Positions 1 through 10,149 of a DNA stretch of 64,000 bases are shown here, piece by piece (position 1 is the stretch's first letter; each line of letters opens with the position of its first letter). The translations under genes and the position numbers were made by a program. Under the pieces are notes generated by a model that saw only the letters and a list, made by a program, of their open reading frames with translations, did no database searches and was not told where the DNA came from. The stretch comes from Deroplatys truncata (lineage: Eukaryota > Arthropoda > Insecta > Mantodea > Mantidae), in the NCBI GenBank assembly GCA_030765065.1, contig CM060990.1, positions 411,379,198 to 411,443,197 on the forward strand. Reading direction: 5' to 3'.

Positions 1-599
1 GCAACATGTCAAATAGCTCGAAAATCAAATTCCTTCAAGCGTAACCTAATTAAAGCTAGTTATCCGATGTTATACGCTGCAAAACTGTTTTCTTACTTCG
101 GTAAACTTCTTGTCGCGAATTCAGCCTTGCCCAGCCACAGGCGACAACGGATCCTCAGAGTGAGCCAGCAATTGGTTAGAAGGGGAAAGGGACCCGGCAG
201 TCTCCCAGACTTAAGTGCTGGGAGCGCCTTCCAGACACGGCAGATAATTCTGGATGCTCTATTCCTCGCCTCTCACGAACAATCTGAATCTCGCCGAGTT
301 GTATACAAGCGGCCGTCCTCGCGCGGCAGTCAGTCAGTTCGCGATGTTGATGCCACAAATAGTGCTGTTCTCAGAGTTGTGACGTACAGTGAGCGCTAAT
401 GGCGTGTGATTAAAGAAGTCCAGTGTTCGATACTCCAGTGAGTGAAGCTGTAGAAAAAAGAGGCTTGTGTGATTCACTCCCCTGTTACGCTCAAAACAAA
501 TAGAACTGTCAGTGAACATGAGCTAAGTCACAGCAGTAAAGTGACATTCAAAAACTGAATAAAATCACTGTAGAAAAGAATGGGATTTAAGCGCCACCA
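1..599. other. Possible LTR or 5' UTR of the gag relic
   Basis: No convincing gene is seen. The stretch is richer in G/C than most of the window and leads directly into the Gypsy gag remnant, so it may be its leader or LTR. The second LTR that would prove this was not found. The short open frames here show no family motif. Confidence 0.25.
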
Positions 600-1440
600 T
601 GCAGGAAATGCATAAAAATTTATGGGTGCAGAAAATGGAGAGTGAGATGATGGGTTGAAATTCATAAACGGATAAGATGGAAAGTGCGCCACTACCTTCA
701 TTTCAGAGGAAATTGAAGAACGTAAGGAGAGAAATGAAGAACGAAAAGGAGAAAATGAAATGCAAACTCGGTTTTGACATTACTACTCTAAAATTCCGGA
801 TAAATACCACGGTGGAAGACTTGAAATAGGACATTGCAAATAAGAGGAATTTAAATCTGACATGGAAGGAAAAATCAATGAGATTGAACAGGGTCATAAT
901 AGATACGGCAATGAAAGGGCATCTGGGCCAGCGGACCAAGGAAAGCTAAAGAATTACGGAAGACGTAATGGAGAAGATAATGGACATAGAAGCCAATTTC
1001 CGTGCCGAAGTTACAGAAAGTCCCATGATTACGAGACCTGCTAACAGAGAAACTGTCAAGGCTCCAAAATTCAATTTCCGGCTATTAGTACCCACAGTGG
1101 ATGGACACCGGAGCAGATGACGCAGCTCTTGGCTCACCTGCAGGGGCTAGCAGCCGAAACCTTCGCACATTATCTGCCGGAGGCTCAGAAAAGTCTTCGT
1201 TATACTGTTGGAGGGGAGCTGTGGAATCATTGCCTGACGCACCTATCGGGCCCAGCTCAAATCAAGAGTGCAGCGACCAAGAGAGTGCTGCAAGAATTCG
1301 TCTTAGCGAGGGCCCAGCGGTTTTCCACCCTGGACTTGAAGTGGGATTCTGGCAAGTGGCCCTTCACTCCGACATTTAAAAGACAGCCCTTTTTACCGCA
1401 CATGGACTGTGATATACCAGGTGAGTCAGCTGCCCATATT
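600..1440 (+). pseudogene. Gypsy (Ty3)-type retrotransposon gag remnant
   Basis: Seen: a lysine/glutamate-rich coiled-coil-like start (about 680-1000) is followed by the gag-type stretch TRPANRETVKAPKF near 1039. At 1239-1283 lies TYRAQLKSRVQRPRE, which matches the capsid motif YRAQLKxRxQRPGE typical of Gypsy gags. Leucine-rich segments just upstream and downstream (1117-1330) continue the gag match in other frames. Several stops and frame changes break it, so no intact protein is made. Known: Gag forms the virus-like particle of LTR retrotransposons. Inference: the G/C-richer sequence at about 120-540 may be the element's LTR or 5' UTR, and the pol relic at 3640-4700 may be the same copy, separated by the tandem repeats. 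Neither link is proven. Confidence 0.6.
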
Positions 1441-2531
1441 TAGTTTCGAATTTATGCAACGTGCTAAGCGACATATGTGACTTACGCCTTTCTTGAATTC
1501 CTTCTAAAGTCTGATTTGCATAACACTTTATAGAGGAGGGATAGGTAACTCAGCGCATAATTTTTTTACGGGACAGAATGCTATCGTCATGTATGTCGAT
1601 GCCAAAAACATCTCACCCTGGCACTCTGAGCTTCAGTGGCACTTTAACTGATTTTACAAACTTTTATTCTTTAGCATACGTTGATACACACCTTTGAAAA
1701 CGCCCTTGAAGGAACAACTTATCACATACATCGGTTGACAAAACTATTTGAAAACAAAATGGCAGATCTAGCAGTGCGACCAATTGGATTTAAGCCGTCA
1801 GCCAACAAAGGTTCGTTGTACAGCCTTGTCAAGAAATGCTAAGCATTAGGTAGATCATTTCTCTTCTGTCGCGCGCTATGGCATATTTCAGTTCATACAA
1901 TAATTGAAATGGTGATGCGGTTTGTTTATTTGAGTTAAAGTTACCAAAATGACCTCCAAACACTGTATGAAGTTGCATAAAGCATGTAAGTATTCGAGGT
2001 GGGTTGAATTTTGCTATTATTAATTCGTATAGGAATCTCAACTCGCAACGTAGCATGGCCGAATGGAATTATCATAGTTAATTTACCACTGTGCCCCTTT
2101 AGTGCGGGTTCAGATCCTTCGTGTTAAGTTCAAACTTTTTATTACCTTTTGTTTTATCTCTTTGGGCCTATAATTTGATATTATGATACAAAGAACATTT
2201 CTGATAACATTATAAGTGTGTATAAAATAGAATAATCGCCATGTTTTTCCACCGTAAAGAAGAACAACCGCAAAGTCCAAATTATCTATGGGCACTCATA
2301 CGTGAAGAATGTAGGCATATTACACCGAGCATGGTACAACATGCAACAAGGTCTTTCCGACAACGTACATAAATGTACATTGATAAAGAGGGTCGTCATT
2401 TTGGACATTTGCTTGTTGATGAAACCCACGCTCTTTAACAATTTATTATTCTGTTTACCGTGAACTCAGCACATTTACAACTCCTTTGTCAGTAGAAGTA
2501 AAATATAAGGTTTAAACATGAAACAAAAGCC
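1441..2531. other. No recognised feature
   Basis: AT-rich sequence without a convincing frame or repeat between the gag relic and the 278-bp tandem repeats. Nothing more can be supported. Confidence 0.5.
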
Positions 2532-3366
2532 GTTAGATTTAATATCTTCGATATGTGCCCAAAAGAATAAAAGCTAACTACGTGACACGGTTTACACCAC
2601 CAGATAGGTACAGATTATTACCGTAAACATGATACACAATTATCTGATTGTAATTCTTGTGTCTTTGGCTCACAGGAGAGCCAATAACAAAAATAAATAG
2701 ATTATTATACTAAAATACAGAAAATAAACGCAAGGAGAAAGAAAAAAAATTACCAAAGCAATTTGATGTTTGTATTTGATTCGAACTTCCGAAATTAACC
2801 GTTGCTGCTGTTAGATCTAATATCGTCGATACGTGCGCAAAAGAATAAAAGCTAACTACGTGACACGGTTTACACCACCAGATAGGTACAGATTATTACC
2901 GTAAACATGATACACAATTATCTTATTGTAATTCTTGTGTCTTTGGCTCACAGGAGAGCCAATATCAAAAATAAATAGATTAGTATACTAAAATACAGAA
3001 AATAAACGCAAGGAGAAAGAAAAAAATATACCATAACAATTTGATGTTTGTATTTGATTCGAACTTCCGAAATTAACCGTTGCTGCTGTTAGATTTAATA
3101 TCGTCGATATGTGCGCAAAAGAATAAAAGCTAACTAACTACGTGACACGGTTTACACCACCAGATAGGTACAGATTATTACCGCAAACATGATACACAAT
3201 TATCTGATTGTAATTCTTGTGTCTTTGGCTCACAGGAGAGCCAATATCAAAAATAAATAGATTAGTATACTAAAGCACAGAAAATAAACGCAAGGAGAAA
3301 GAAAAAAATATACCGTAGCAATTTGATGTTTGTATTTGATTCTAACGTCCGAAATTAACCGTTGCT
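2532..3366. repeat. Three tandem copies of a 278-bp unit
   Basis: Unit starts are at 2532, 2810 and 3088, each opening with GTTAGAT, so the period is 278 bases. The copies differ by only a few substitutions plus a 4-base duplication (taactaac) in the third, which indicates a recent duplication or ongoing homogenisation. The units are AT-rich and non-coding and contain the motif CTCACAGGAGAGCC. This could be a short satellite block or the subterminal repeats of an unidentified element. It separates two Gypsy relics. Confidence 0.9.
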
Positions 3367-3639
3367 TTACTACATTCCTGCAGCTAATCCACTCGGCCAG
3401 AACGCACATATTGCCTCGCTATAAGGGAAAACATACCTCTATCTCCTTGCAAGCATTATATCCATGAAAAGCCGTCTTTTTAAAACCTTTCGCAGTTCCT
3501 TGGCTCATTCAGGCCTTTAATCCTTAATGGTGGTTACGTATAGTATCGAATAGAAGGGCAGAGCTACAATAACAGTTTGTTTGCTAAAAGGGTCAATGTT
3601 TTCACATTAGACTATAAACTGCGGTTTGCATAAATACGA

Positions 3640-4700
3640 ATACCTAGGGGCAGCTGACTCACCTGGTATAAGGGTAATGCCTTTCCGACTGTTCAACGCC
3701 CCCGTAGCGTTCCAGACTTATGGATTCTCTAATGGGGACCTCATCTACGGCGTTTGCCTGTTAATTTTTATAGGCAAGAAATTCGAGGATCAAATGAGAA
3801 ACCTGAGGAATGTATTCAGAAGCCTTCGCGAGACCAAACTCAAGCTGAATCCCAAGCACAGTCAGCTGTACTAAGGAAGTGCGCTAATTGGGACACACCG
3901 CAAAAAAAACTGATAGAGTGGCCGCGGATCCATAAAAGCTGCAAGCCTTCAAGCAATGGACCAGGCCAAGGAATAAACAAAAACCACGGCGATTTTTAGG
4001 TCTCTGCACCTACTACCGGAAGTTCGTGGCGGGGTATGCAAACATCGTCAAACCGACACAACTGACATACGAAAGACGAGCCTTCCAGTGGTTCGACAAA
4101 GCTGAAGCGGCGTTCCAGACCTTGAAGAACGCTCTGTGAACGGCTCCGGTTCTGGGACAAGACGTTCATCGTAAACACACATGAAAGTGAGGTCGGAATG
4201 GGGGATATGCATGGCAAGAGCAGGACGGGGAAGACTAGCGTGACCCGACTAGAACTGCTGGTTGTTGTTGAGACCATGAAACAGTTCGAAAAGCACCTTC
4301 ACTGATAGAATTTTCACCTCCGAATGGACAATTTCTCCCAGACTTGGCTTTTGGGTTTTCGCAAGCTGGAAGGACAGATGACCCGCTGGGTCAAACGGCT
4401 GCAGCAAAACAACTTTACCTCGGTGTGCACTGGGCAGGAAAACATTCTATTGTGGACGTCCTTTCTCGAAGACCGTGTAAAAACTGCAAGCATACATAAA
4501 CGTCGAGGCGAACGAGAACGCTGCAGCCTTGCGCCCGGTCGCAGTGCAACCTACAGTAGTTGGGGAGAGAGAAACTGCAGGATCGAGATATAAGGCATAT
4601 CCTATCTTATAAAGAATCTGGCAAACGATCTGCGTGGCGTAAGATGTCACCTCTTGGTGAATTTTACCTGCGAATGGGCTGAAGAGGTTTTGAAAACATG
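3640..4700 (+). pseudogene. Gypsy (Ty3) pol remnant: RT end, RNase H, linker
   Basis: Seen: MPFRLFNAPVAFQ (from 3678) matches the RT motif MPFGLxNAPxTFQ. GKKFEDQMRNLRNVF and LRETKLKLNPK follow, but the catalytic YxDD segment is deleted between VCL and GKK. Later frames give a CTYYRKFV match (about 4003), FQWFDKAEAAFQTLKNA (about 4084), WLLGFRKLEGQ and VDVLSRRPC (about 4451-4480), the usual end of Gypsy RNase H. Then comes the pre-integrase linker (about 4590-4700). At least five frameshifts or stops are needed, so it is dead. The relic is cut at 4704 by the LTR element at 4705-6340, and I could not find its integrase beyond 6344. The homology call is firm; the clade within Gypsy is not. Confidence 0.8.
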
Positions 4701-4704
4701 ATAT

Positions 4705-5180
4705 TGTGGCGAATGCAGGCATTGTTAGTGCATACGTGTCCGTTGGTCGCTTGGATCGGGGATGACGTAAGAGTGGTGGGGGTAGAGCATAGATAGCGTA
4801 CCCACGCGGTAAGCGTGGCTTGGATTGTTTTGGCTAGTCAGTCAGTGAGTAGGAGCGCACCGGACAGGTCGTGTTATTACGTACTCTCCATACAGAATGT
4901 ATGGCGTCCTCGACGCGTGGTCAAGGAGGTAATGTAAACCCTTTCAGTAATACAACATAAGACCGTCCAAACCTTGCCTGTTTCATTTACCATATTATAA
5001 AGCTCCTTTCTTCCATTCTGAACCATGTAGGTATCCTTTTAGTAGTTATCCTATAATGTTTTTCATATTCAATTAGCTGCGTCCCTTGTCGTGGCCTCGC
5101 CTTATTTAATTTGTTAACTTCCTGGTACCTTATTAGCGAGTGCTTTACCCCATTGAGCGAGTTGTTTAGAGGTCACGACA
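4705..5180 (+). repeat. 5' LTR of the TRIM-like element
   Basis: Begins TGTGGCGAATG and ends GGTCACGACA. It is almost identical to 5866-6340. Orientation is set by the polypurine tract next to the other LTR and by the primer-binding-like motif downstream of this one. Confidence 0.92.
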
Positions 5181-5856
5181 TCTTGGTGGAGGCGCCGAGT
5201 ATCTTGATGTGAGTTGCCGAGTATTTTGGCCGGATATTTTTGAGATTTTTAACTGCAAAATTTTTTTTCACTAAAATGTTTCGTTTTTGGTCCTCCACGT
5301 GTTCGTTAAAAATGTTAATCTTTTTATTGGCTAAAGGGTAAGGGTTTTGGTTGTATCATTTGTGGTTTCTTTATTCAAAATTCCTGTTGTATTGTTTTCT
5401 GAAAGTCCCGTGTCTAAATTTCAATTTTAAGTTCATTTTTATATTTTTTCCATTGTCTGTCGGTGGCGTGACGCTAAAACTCCTGGCTCCATTTTTCCCC
5501 TTACCTTGGCTTCCCTTCTACTAAATTCTGTTACTATGGTAAATCATTCGTGCTGGTCATTTTAAAGTACATATTTTTGTGAATTGTGAAAAATTGGGCG
5601 ATATTTGTAACTTTGATAATGTAGTGTGCGTGTGCGCGGTACTCGTACGTGGGTGATCTGTCAAACAAAAACATTGTCAGAGACACTCGAGACTTCCAAA
5701 TATGCCAATCAGCATCTAAATCACAGATATTCTTTCTTGTTGTTCAATTATCTAACCTTCTGTATATCATATTTTCTTCTGTATTGTACTTTTTTCTCTT
5801 TCTTCTCCATAACCAAAATCCTCCTTGTGTCGACGAGGGCGTCGATCTGGGTGGCC

Positions 5857-5865
5857 AGGGGGAGA
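5857..5865 (+). promoter_or_regulatory. Polypurine tract
   Basis: AGGGGGAGA lies immediately before the TG of the 3' LTR, the expected place for plus-strand priming in an LTR retrotransposon. Confidence 0.75.
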
Positions 5866-6340
5866 TGTGGCGTATGCAGGCATTGTTAGTGCATACGTGT
5901 CCGTGGTCTCTTGGATCGGGGATGACGTAAGAGTGGTGGGGGTAGAGCATAGATAGTGTACCCACGCGGTAAGCGTGGCTTGGGTTGTTTTGGCTAGTCA
6001 GTCAGTGAGTAGGAGCGCACCGGACAGGTCGTGTTATTACGTACTCTCCATACAGGATGTATGGCGTCCTCGACGCGTGGTCAAGGAGGTAATGTAAACC
6101 CTTTCAGTAATACAACATAAGACCGTCCAAACCTTGCCTGTTTCATTTACCATATTATAAAGCTCCTTTCTTCCATTCTGAACCATGTAGGTATCCTTTT
6201 AGTAGTTATCCTATAATGTTTTTCATATTCAATTAGCTGCGTCCCTTGTCGTGGCCTCGCCTTATTTAATTTGTTAACTTCTTGGTACCTTATTAGCGAG
6301 TGCTTTACCCCATTGAGCGAGTTGTTTAGAGGTCACGACA
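5866..6340 (+). repeat. 3' LTR of the TRIM-like element
   Basis: Begins TGTGGCGTATG and ends GGTCACGACA. It differs from the 5' LTR by about six substitutions and one indel, and the second ATAT follows directly. Confidence 0.92.
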
Positions 6341-6344
6341 ATAT

Positions 6345-6821
6345 TACAACATAAGAGGATAGAGTAAACGTATAGAGTGCAGCCTTTTGAAGTTAATAAC
6401 AACGCATAAATATAGGGCATGTTTTCTTATTGACGCTTCCATTTTTTTCCACGCCTATTATACTTTAAGCTTATTCGAAACCAGAATTTTTAAAAGAAAA
6501 AAAAAATAGATTTAAACTTTCATACATATAAAAAATTGCGGAACGTGACTACAATTGCTGTTTTGGCCTACTGTACATTTAAATGCTCAAAATTAATGTT
6601 TGAATCGTCAGAAAGGGTGCAAAGAGCGATTGGCATTTTAAAACTTATCTTTCTCACTATATTGTTTCCTTACACTTTCATCACTTGAAAATGTTCCAAT
6701 GACAGAATTTGACAATGTCCTTTAAACTTTGAGTATACCGTCTCTGAAAGTGGATGATCAGATAAAGAGCCTTTTCGTATATCACATACAGTTTTTGATT
6801 TAGGGTTTTAATACCTTAATG
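6345..6821. other. No recognised feature
   Basis: AT-rich sequence. I looked here for the integrase that should follow the interrupted Gypsy pol relic and did not find it. Confidence 0.5.
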
Positions 6822-6976
6822 CAGAGGTGGCGAAAACGCGACTCGCGAGTTATTTTGACTCGCAGGCACCGTTCCCTCTCTGCAACCGTCCGTTTGTTTC
6901 TCACATGCTGCTGAGTGATGCAGTAAGTGTTGCATATTTGGTGACTCGCGGAAGGAAGTCGTTTTCGCCACCCTTG
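6822..6976. mobile_element. 155-bp hAT-type MITE with perfect 8-bp TSD
   Basis: The left end is CAGAGGTGGCGAAAACG. The right end, read on the other strand, is CAAGGGTGGCGAAAACG, a 17-bp terminal inverted repeat with two mismatches and the CAxxGGTGGC start typical of hAT elements. The flanking 8 bases CCTTAATG (6814-6821 and 6977-6984) are identical, which is the hAT target length. There is no coding capacity, so it would have been moved by a transposase in trans. The perfect TSD argues for moderate or young age. Confidence 0.93.
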
Positions 6977-7329
6977 CCTTAATGCATCAGTGAGTTTTAG
7001 AAAATAACGTGTTACATGCTTCATTATTCTGTGGTGGTGGTGTGAATTAACGGTTGTATGAGCGTGCAACTTCCGGTGATTAGCGTCGCAAGTGTGTCAG
7101 ATGCTATGGATAAAACGCATAAAAACATGTCCCAGATAAATTATTACTATTGCAAACAGAAACTAAAAAGTGTGTTAGGTACTGCAGAACGTGTAGCTAA
7201 ACGACAGGCGAAGTACCATGCATTTAGAGATGCGGCAACCCACACCGCTGCGACGAATAAAATATTTACACGCCTTAAACCTCAAGTGTGAGCCTATAGC
7301 TGGAATAAGGTTACCGAGAAACACAAGGA

Positions 7330-9460
7330 CACGCGTATTTGGGTTAAACCTGACAGTGCATTAGAACATGCTGTACCATCAGCCACTCATTACAATGAGC
7401 ACAAAAAGGTACAGGGTCAGAACATAAAAAGACACTGACTAAAACGGAAGAGCCCGAGAATGCAATCTGATCAAAATCTATATGCCGCGACAGGAGGCGC
7501 GCAAGGAGATACTCCAGATAGGGAGGAGCTTAACATCCAGTAGTTTGTTCCGTTGAGTAACACTAAATTCACCGCGGAAACGCTGTAAAACAGAAAGAAC
7601 GCAAAACAGCGCTAAAATCTTCAGAAGGACCACAAGCGTTAAAACACCAGGGACTATAAAAGTTTATCCTTAGCAGTGGCAACAGCAGCCCCGTGGCAGA
7701 ACGACGTAATCTGGAACCCACAGAGAAAACGTTGATGCAAGCTTTGCGAGTGAGTGAAGGCAACTCTTTATGCGCTGCACTAGAAGCTGACAGGTATTCT
7801 GCGATGGAAGGCTGTGAAGTGTACTCAAGGATTTGGTGCAAACAGCACATGCTACAGGCCCTACCGCTGAATATATAAAATAGCTTGGAGAATACTAAAA
7901 CTCTCAGCGATATAAGTCGAACACTGCTGTAAGAGCAGAAATGAAGATCTACGTTGGTCAAGACGAAACGTATAGCGCACTCCCCGTTCTTTCGCCATCA
8001 TAGTAATGAAAACGGCAGTTTCGAAATTGCACTTTCAAGTTTCAAGGACTAAACTACTAGAGGCCTTAGGCTTTGGCGTGAACGCCAATCTTAGATCGAA
8101 GTGGATCTCGGCAGAGAGCTCGAAGAGGGGTTTCCCTTGTGGTAAACGTTCCCAGTAAAGTGTTGTCCAAGGGACGAAGGAGCAAATGAATACCAGAAAG
8201 GAGTAAAATCAGGGAGCTGTTCGCGTATTGAAAATTCATTGAATCGTTAAAAAGCTTAACACGCCGATAAGAGGCAGGATAGTGTCTGCGTTTGTAGCTA
8301 TAAAGCTCGTCCCGCCGATAAGACAGCGGAGTATGAGCACCTCCCGCAAACTGGCTCATAACTGTACTCGTGGGAAAGGCGCCGATACTCAGCAGGAAAA
8401 CACGATGATTATGAATTAAATTTAGCTAAGGTCGTGCCGTATAATACACTATGCAACCGTAATCAATTTTCGATCGGACCAGCGAGGATTCAGTCTTAAA
8501 GGAATTGTGCGATCAGTAGCCAAGGATGCGACATTAAAACGCGTATAAGTTTAAGGGAAAGCCCACACTTAGTTTTCAAATAGAATTTATGGGAGGGAAG
8601 CTAAGCCTTCCGTCAAAAATCAATCCCAAAATGGCACCTACTGTACAAAAAAGATCTCTATCGAGGTGTGGAGAAAGCGAAGGATTGCCTTCCGGCGCCA
8701 GAAGTTCACGTAGACGGATTTCATGACGGATACGTTAAAAGCGTTTTCGATACTCCGCATGCAGGGGCAGTCAAGATACCGAAGGAGTTGACGTTCTAAG
8801 AGACCAGTCCACTAAGATATACAGTAATGGCAAACTCGTCAACGAGCAATGAATACAAAACTCCAGGTCGACCACACTCCACAACAGGAATGATGACAAC
8901 GACACTAGTAGCAAGATCCACAGTATTCCGTTCTCCTGAGAAAAACACTAAATAAAACCGAGCCTACTCGTATCAGAAATGACCTATGGCTCATGAACTG
9001 ACAAATTGAGAGGGAACAACCGCGAATGTCGCATTTGTGGGATGTTTACAAAGAATATCTACCCTCCAACAAGTGTCGTAGGCTTTCTTGATGTCAAATA
9101 CAGCAACCGCTTGACCCCCCCCCCGAAAATGCGTCCATCATATACGTGAATAACGAAATGACATGGTCGACCGTACAACGGAAGGGACGAAAAGCGCACT
9201 GTGATCTCGACAGAAGTTTCGGAAACTGAAGCCACCACATTAACTGCCGTTGATAATACGCTCCACCTTGCATTTGTAGCTGGTGAGATCAGCCGGTAAC
9301 TGGAATAGAAGAGTTTGGAAATATTTTACCGTCGAAAGAAAAGTGCTGGAGCATTAAAACATACAATATTCGGCCCATGGGCTGAGAGGCTACAGGGGGA
9401 TAGGTGCTGCTCAGTTCTTCTTTGGTGAAAAACCATGTTGTAATACTCGCGATTAAAGTA
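7330..9460 (-). pseudogene. I-like non-LTR retrotransposon relic (RT, RNase H, zinc knuckle)
   Basis: Read on the minus strand, in order: a pre-RT segment FTKEELSST (about 9430); a RT block (about 9060-9290) with RPISLTS-like, CKVEERIIN, SRSQCAFRP and an AVFDIKKAYDT-like match; thumb (about 8430-8660) with LGLIFDGRLS and SKIDYGCIVYYTARP; a linker with LSYRRDELYSY (about 8300); RNase H (7500-8000) with DGERTGSAL, SLSTLHSLPS and LWVPDYV; and a terminal knuckle DPVPFCAHCNEWL (7345-7413). The RNase H places it in the I group rather than canonical Jockey. Many stops and frameshifts, plus a short poly-C expansion at 9115, make it an old relic. The 5' ORF1 and endonuclease are absent or unrecognisable. 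Confidence 0.8.
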
Positions 9461-9867
9461 TTTAAAATACAGCAGAGAGTAAAGCCGGGAGGGAATTGAA
9501 TGAGCTGAAGAAAAAAAAGCCGCGAAGGCATTGCCCAAAGTGAATAGAATCAACGATGGTGTAATTTACCTTAAGGGCGGGTGCTGTAGACCGTGTCACA
9601 TAGCCAGGCACGCGACGAAGCTTATCCCACACAATAGACGAAGGCGTGGCGCGATTATAAGAAATACAAAATTGCAGTTTGAGGTTACTTCCTGTGAAAT
9701 AGGATTTTATAATATGAATAGCAAATTTGACTAAATAATGCCTGTTTAATGTACATGCTCCCTTATATAGCTTCAGGCGTTATTCACGGTGCTTAATGAT
9801 TTCGCAGCGGTGGATCGTAGTCGCTCGGGTGGGATTCCTAATATGCTGGCTCTGCTTAAGAATGTTC

Positions 9868-10128
9868 GTCATCCTCCCTCAACTCTAGTTCCCGAGGTCG
9901 CGGGTTAAAACCCGGCGAGGGCGATGAATTTTTTCGGGCGTAAAAGTCCTTAGCATGGCTTCCTTCGGAAGGGAAGTAAAGCCGGTGGTCACGTGTTGTA
10001 GATTTACGGCACGTTAAAGAACCTCAAACCTGATAGAGGCCTTTGAGCAAATTTCCGGTCTTTCACAACCAATATAGAATGGGACAATATGGACCATAGT
10101 GGTTAAAGAGCGTCCATAAATAAAACTC
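9868..10128 (+). mobile_element. SINE family A, copy 1
   Basis: The tRNA-like head is damaged but keeps a B-box-like GGGTTAAAACCC. A conserved body follows, with GGCGATGAATTTTTTCGGGCGTAAA, ACGGCACGTTAAAGAACCTC and the tail CCATAAATAAAACTC. The same body occurs at 13412-13648 (reverse) and 21885-22181. There is no oligo-A tail and the exact TSD was not resolved. Such elements are transcribed by RNA polymerase III and mobilised by a partner LINE. Confidence 0.85.
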
Positions 10129-10149
10129 ACTTTAATTTCATTTTACATC

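Larger units (their letters stand above)
4705..6340. mobile_element. Young, internally deleted LTR retrotransposon (TRIM-like)
   Basis: Two ~475-bp direct repeats (4705-5180 and 5866-6340) begin TGTGGCG and end CACGACA, so they have the TG...CA ends of LTRs. They flank 685 bases of internal DNA without gag or pol. The flanking target duplication is ATAT (4701-4704 and 6341-6344). A polypurine tract, AGGGGGAGA, abuts the 3' LTR (5857-5865), and a primer-binding-like TGGTGGAGGCGCC follows the 5' LTR by three bases. The LTRs differ at about six substitutions plus one indel, so the insertion is young compared with the Gypsy relic it entered. It cannot encode its own proteins and would need an autonomous partner. 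A 4-bp TSD fits Gypsy-type integration. Confidence 0.92.

Noticed and set aside
7058-7291. 77-codon plus-strand frame
   Set aside because: It abuts the 3' end of the minus-strand I-like relic and shows no family motif. It most likely reads antisense to that element's tail.
9326-9553. Overlapping minus frames rich in F and S
   Set aside because: They are fragments of the same I-like pre-RT region in different frames, not separate genes.
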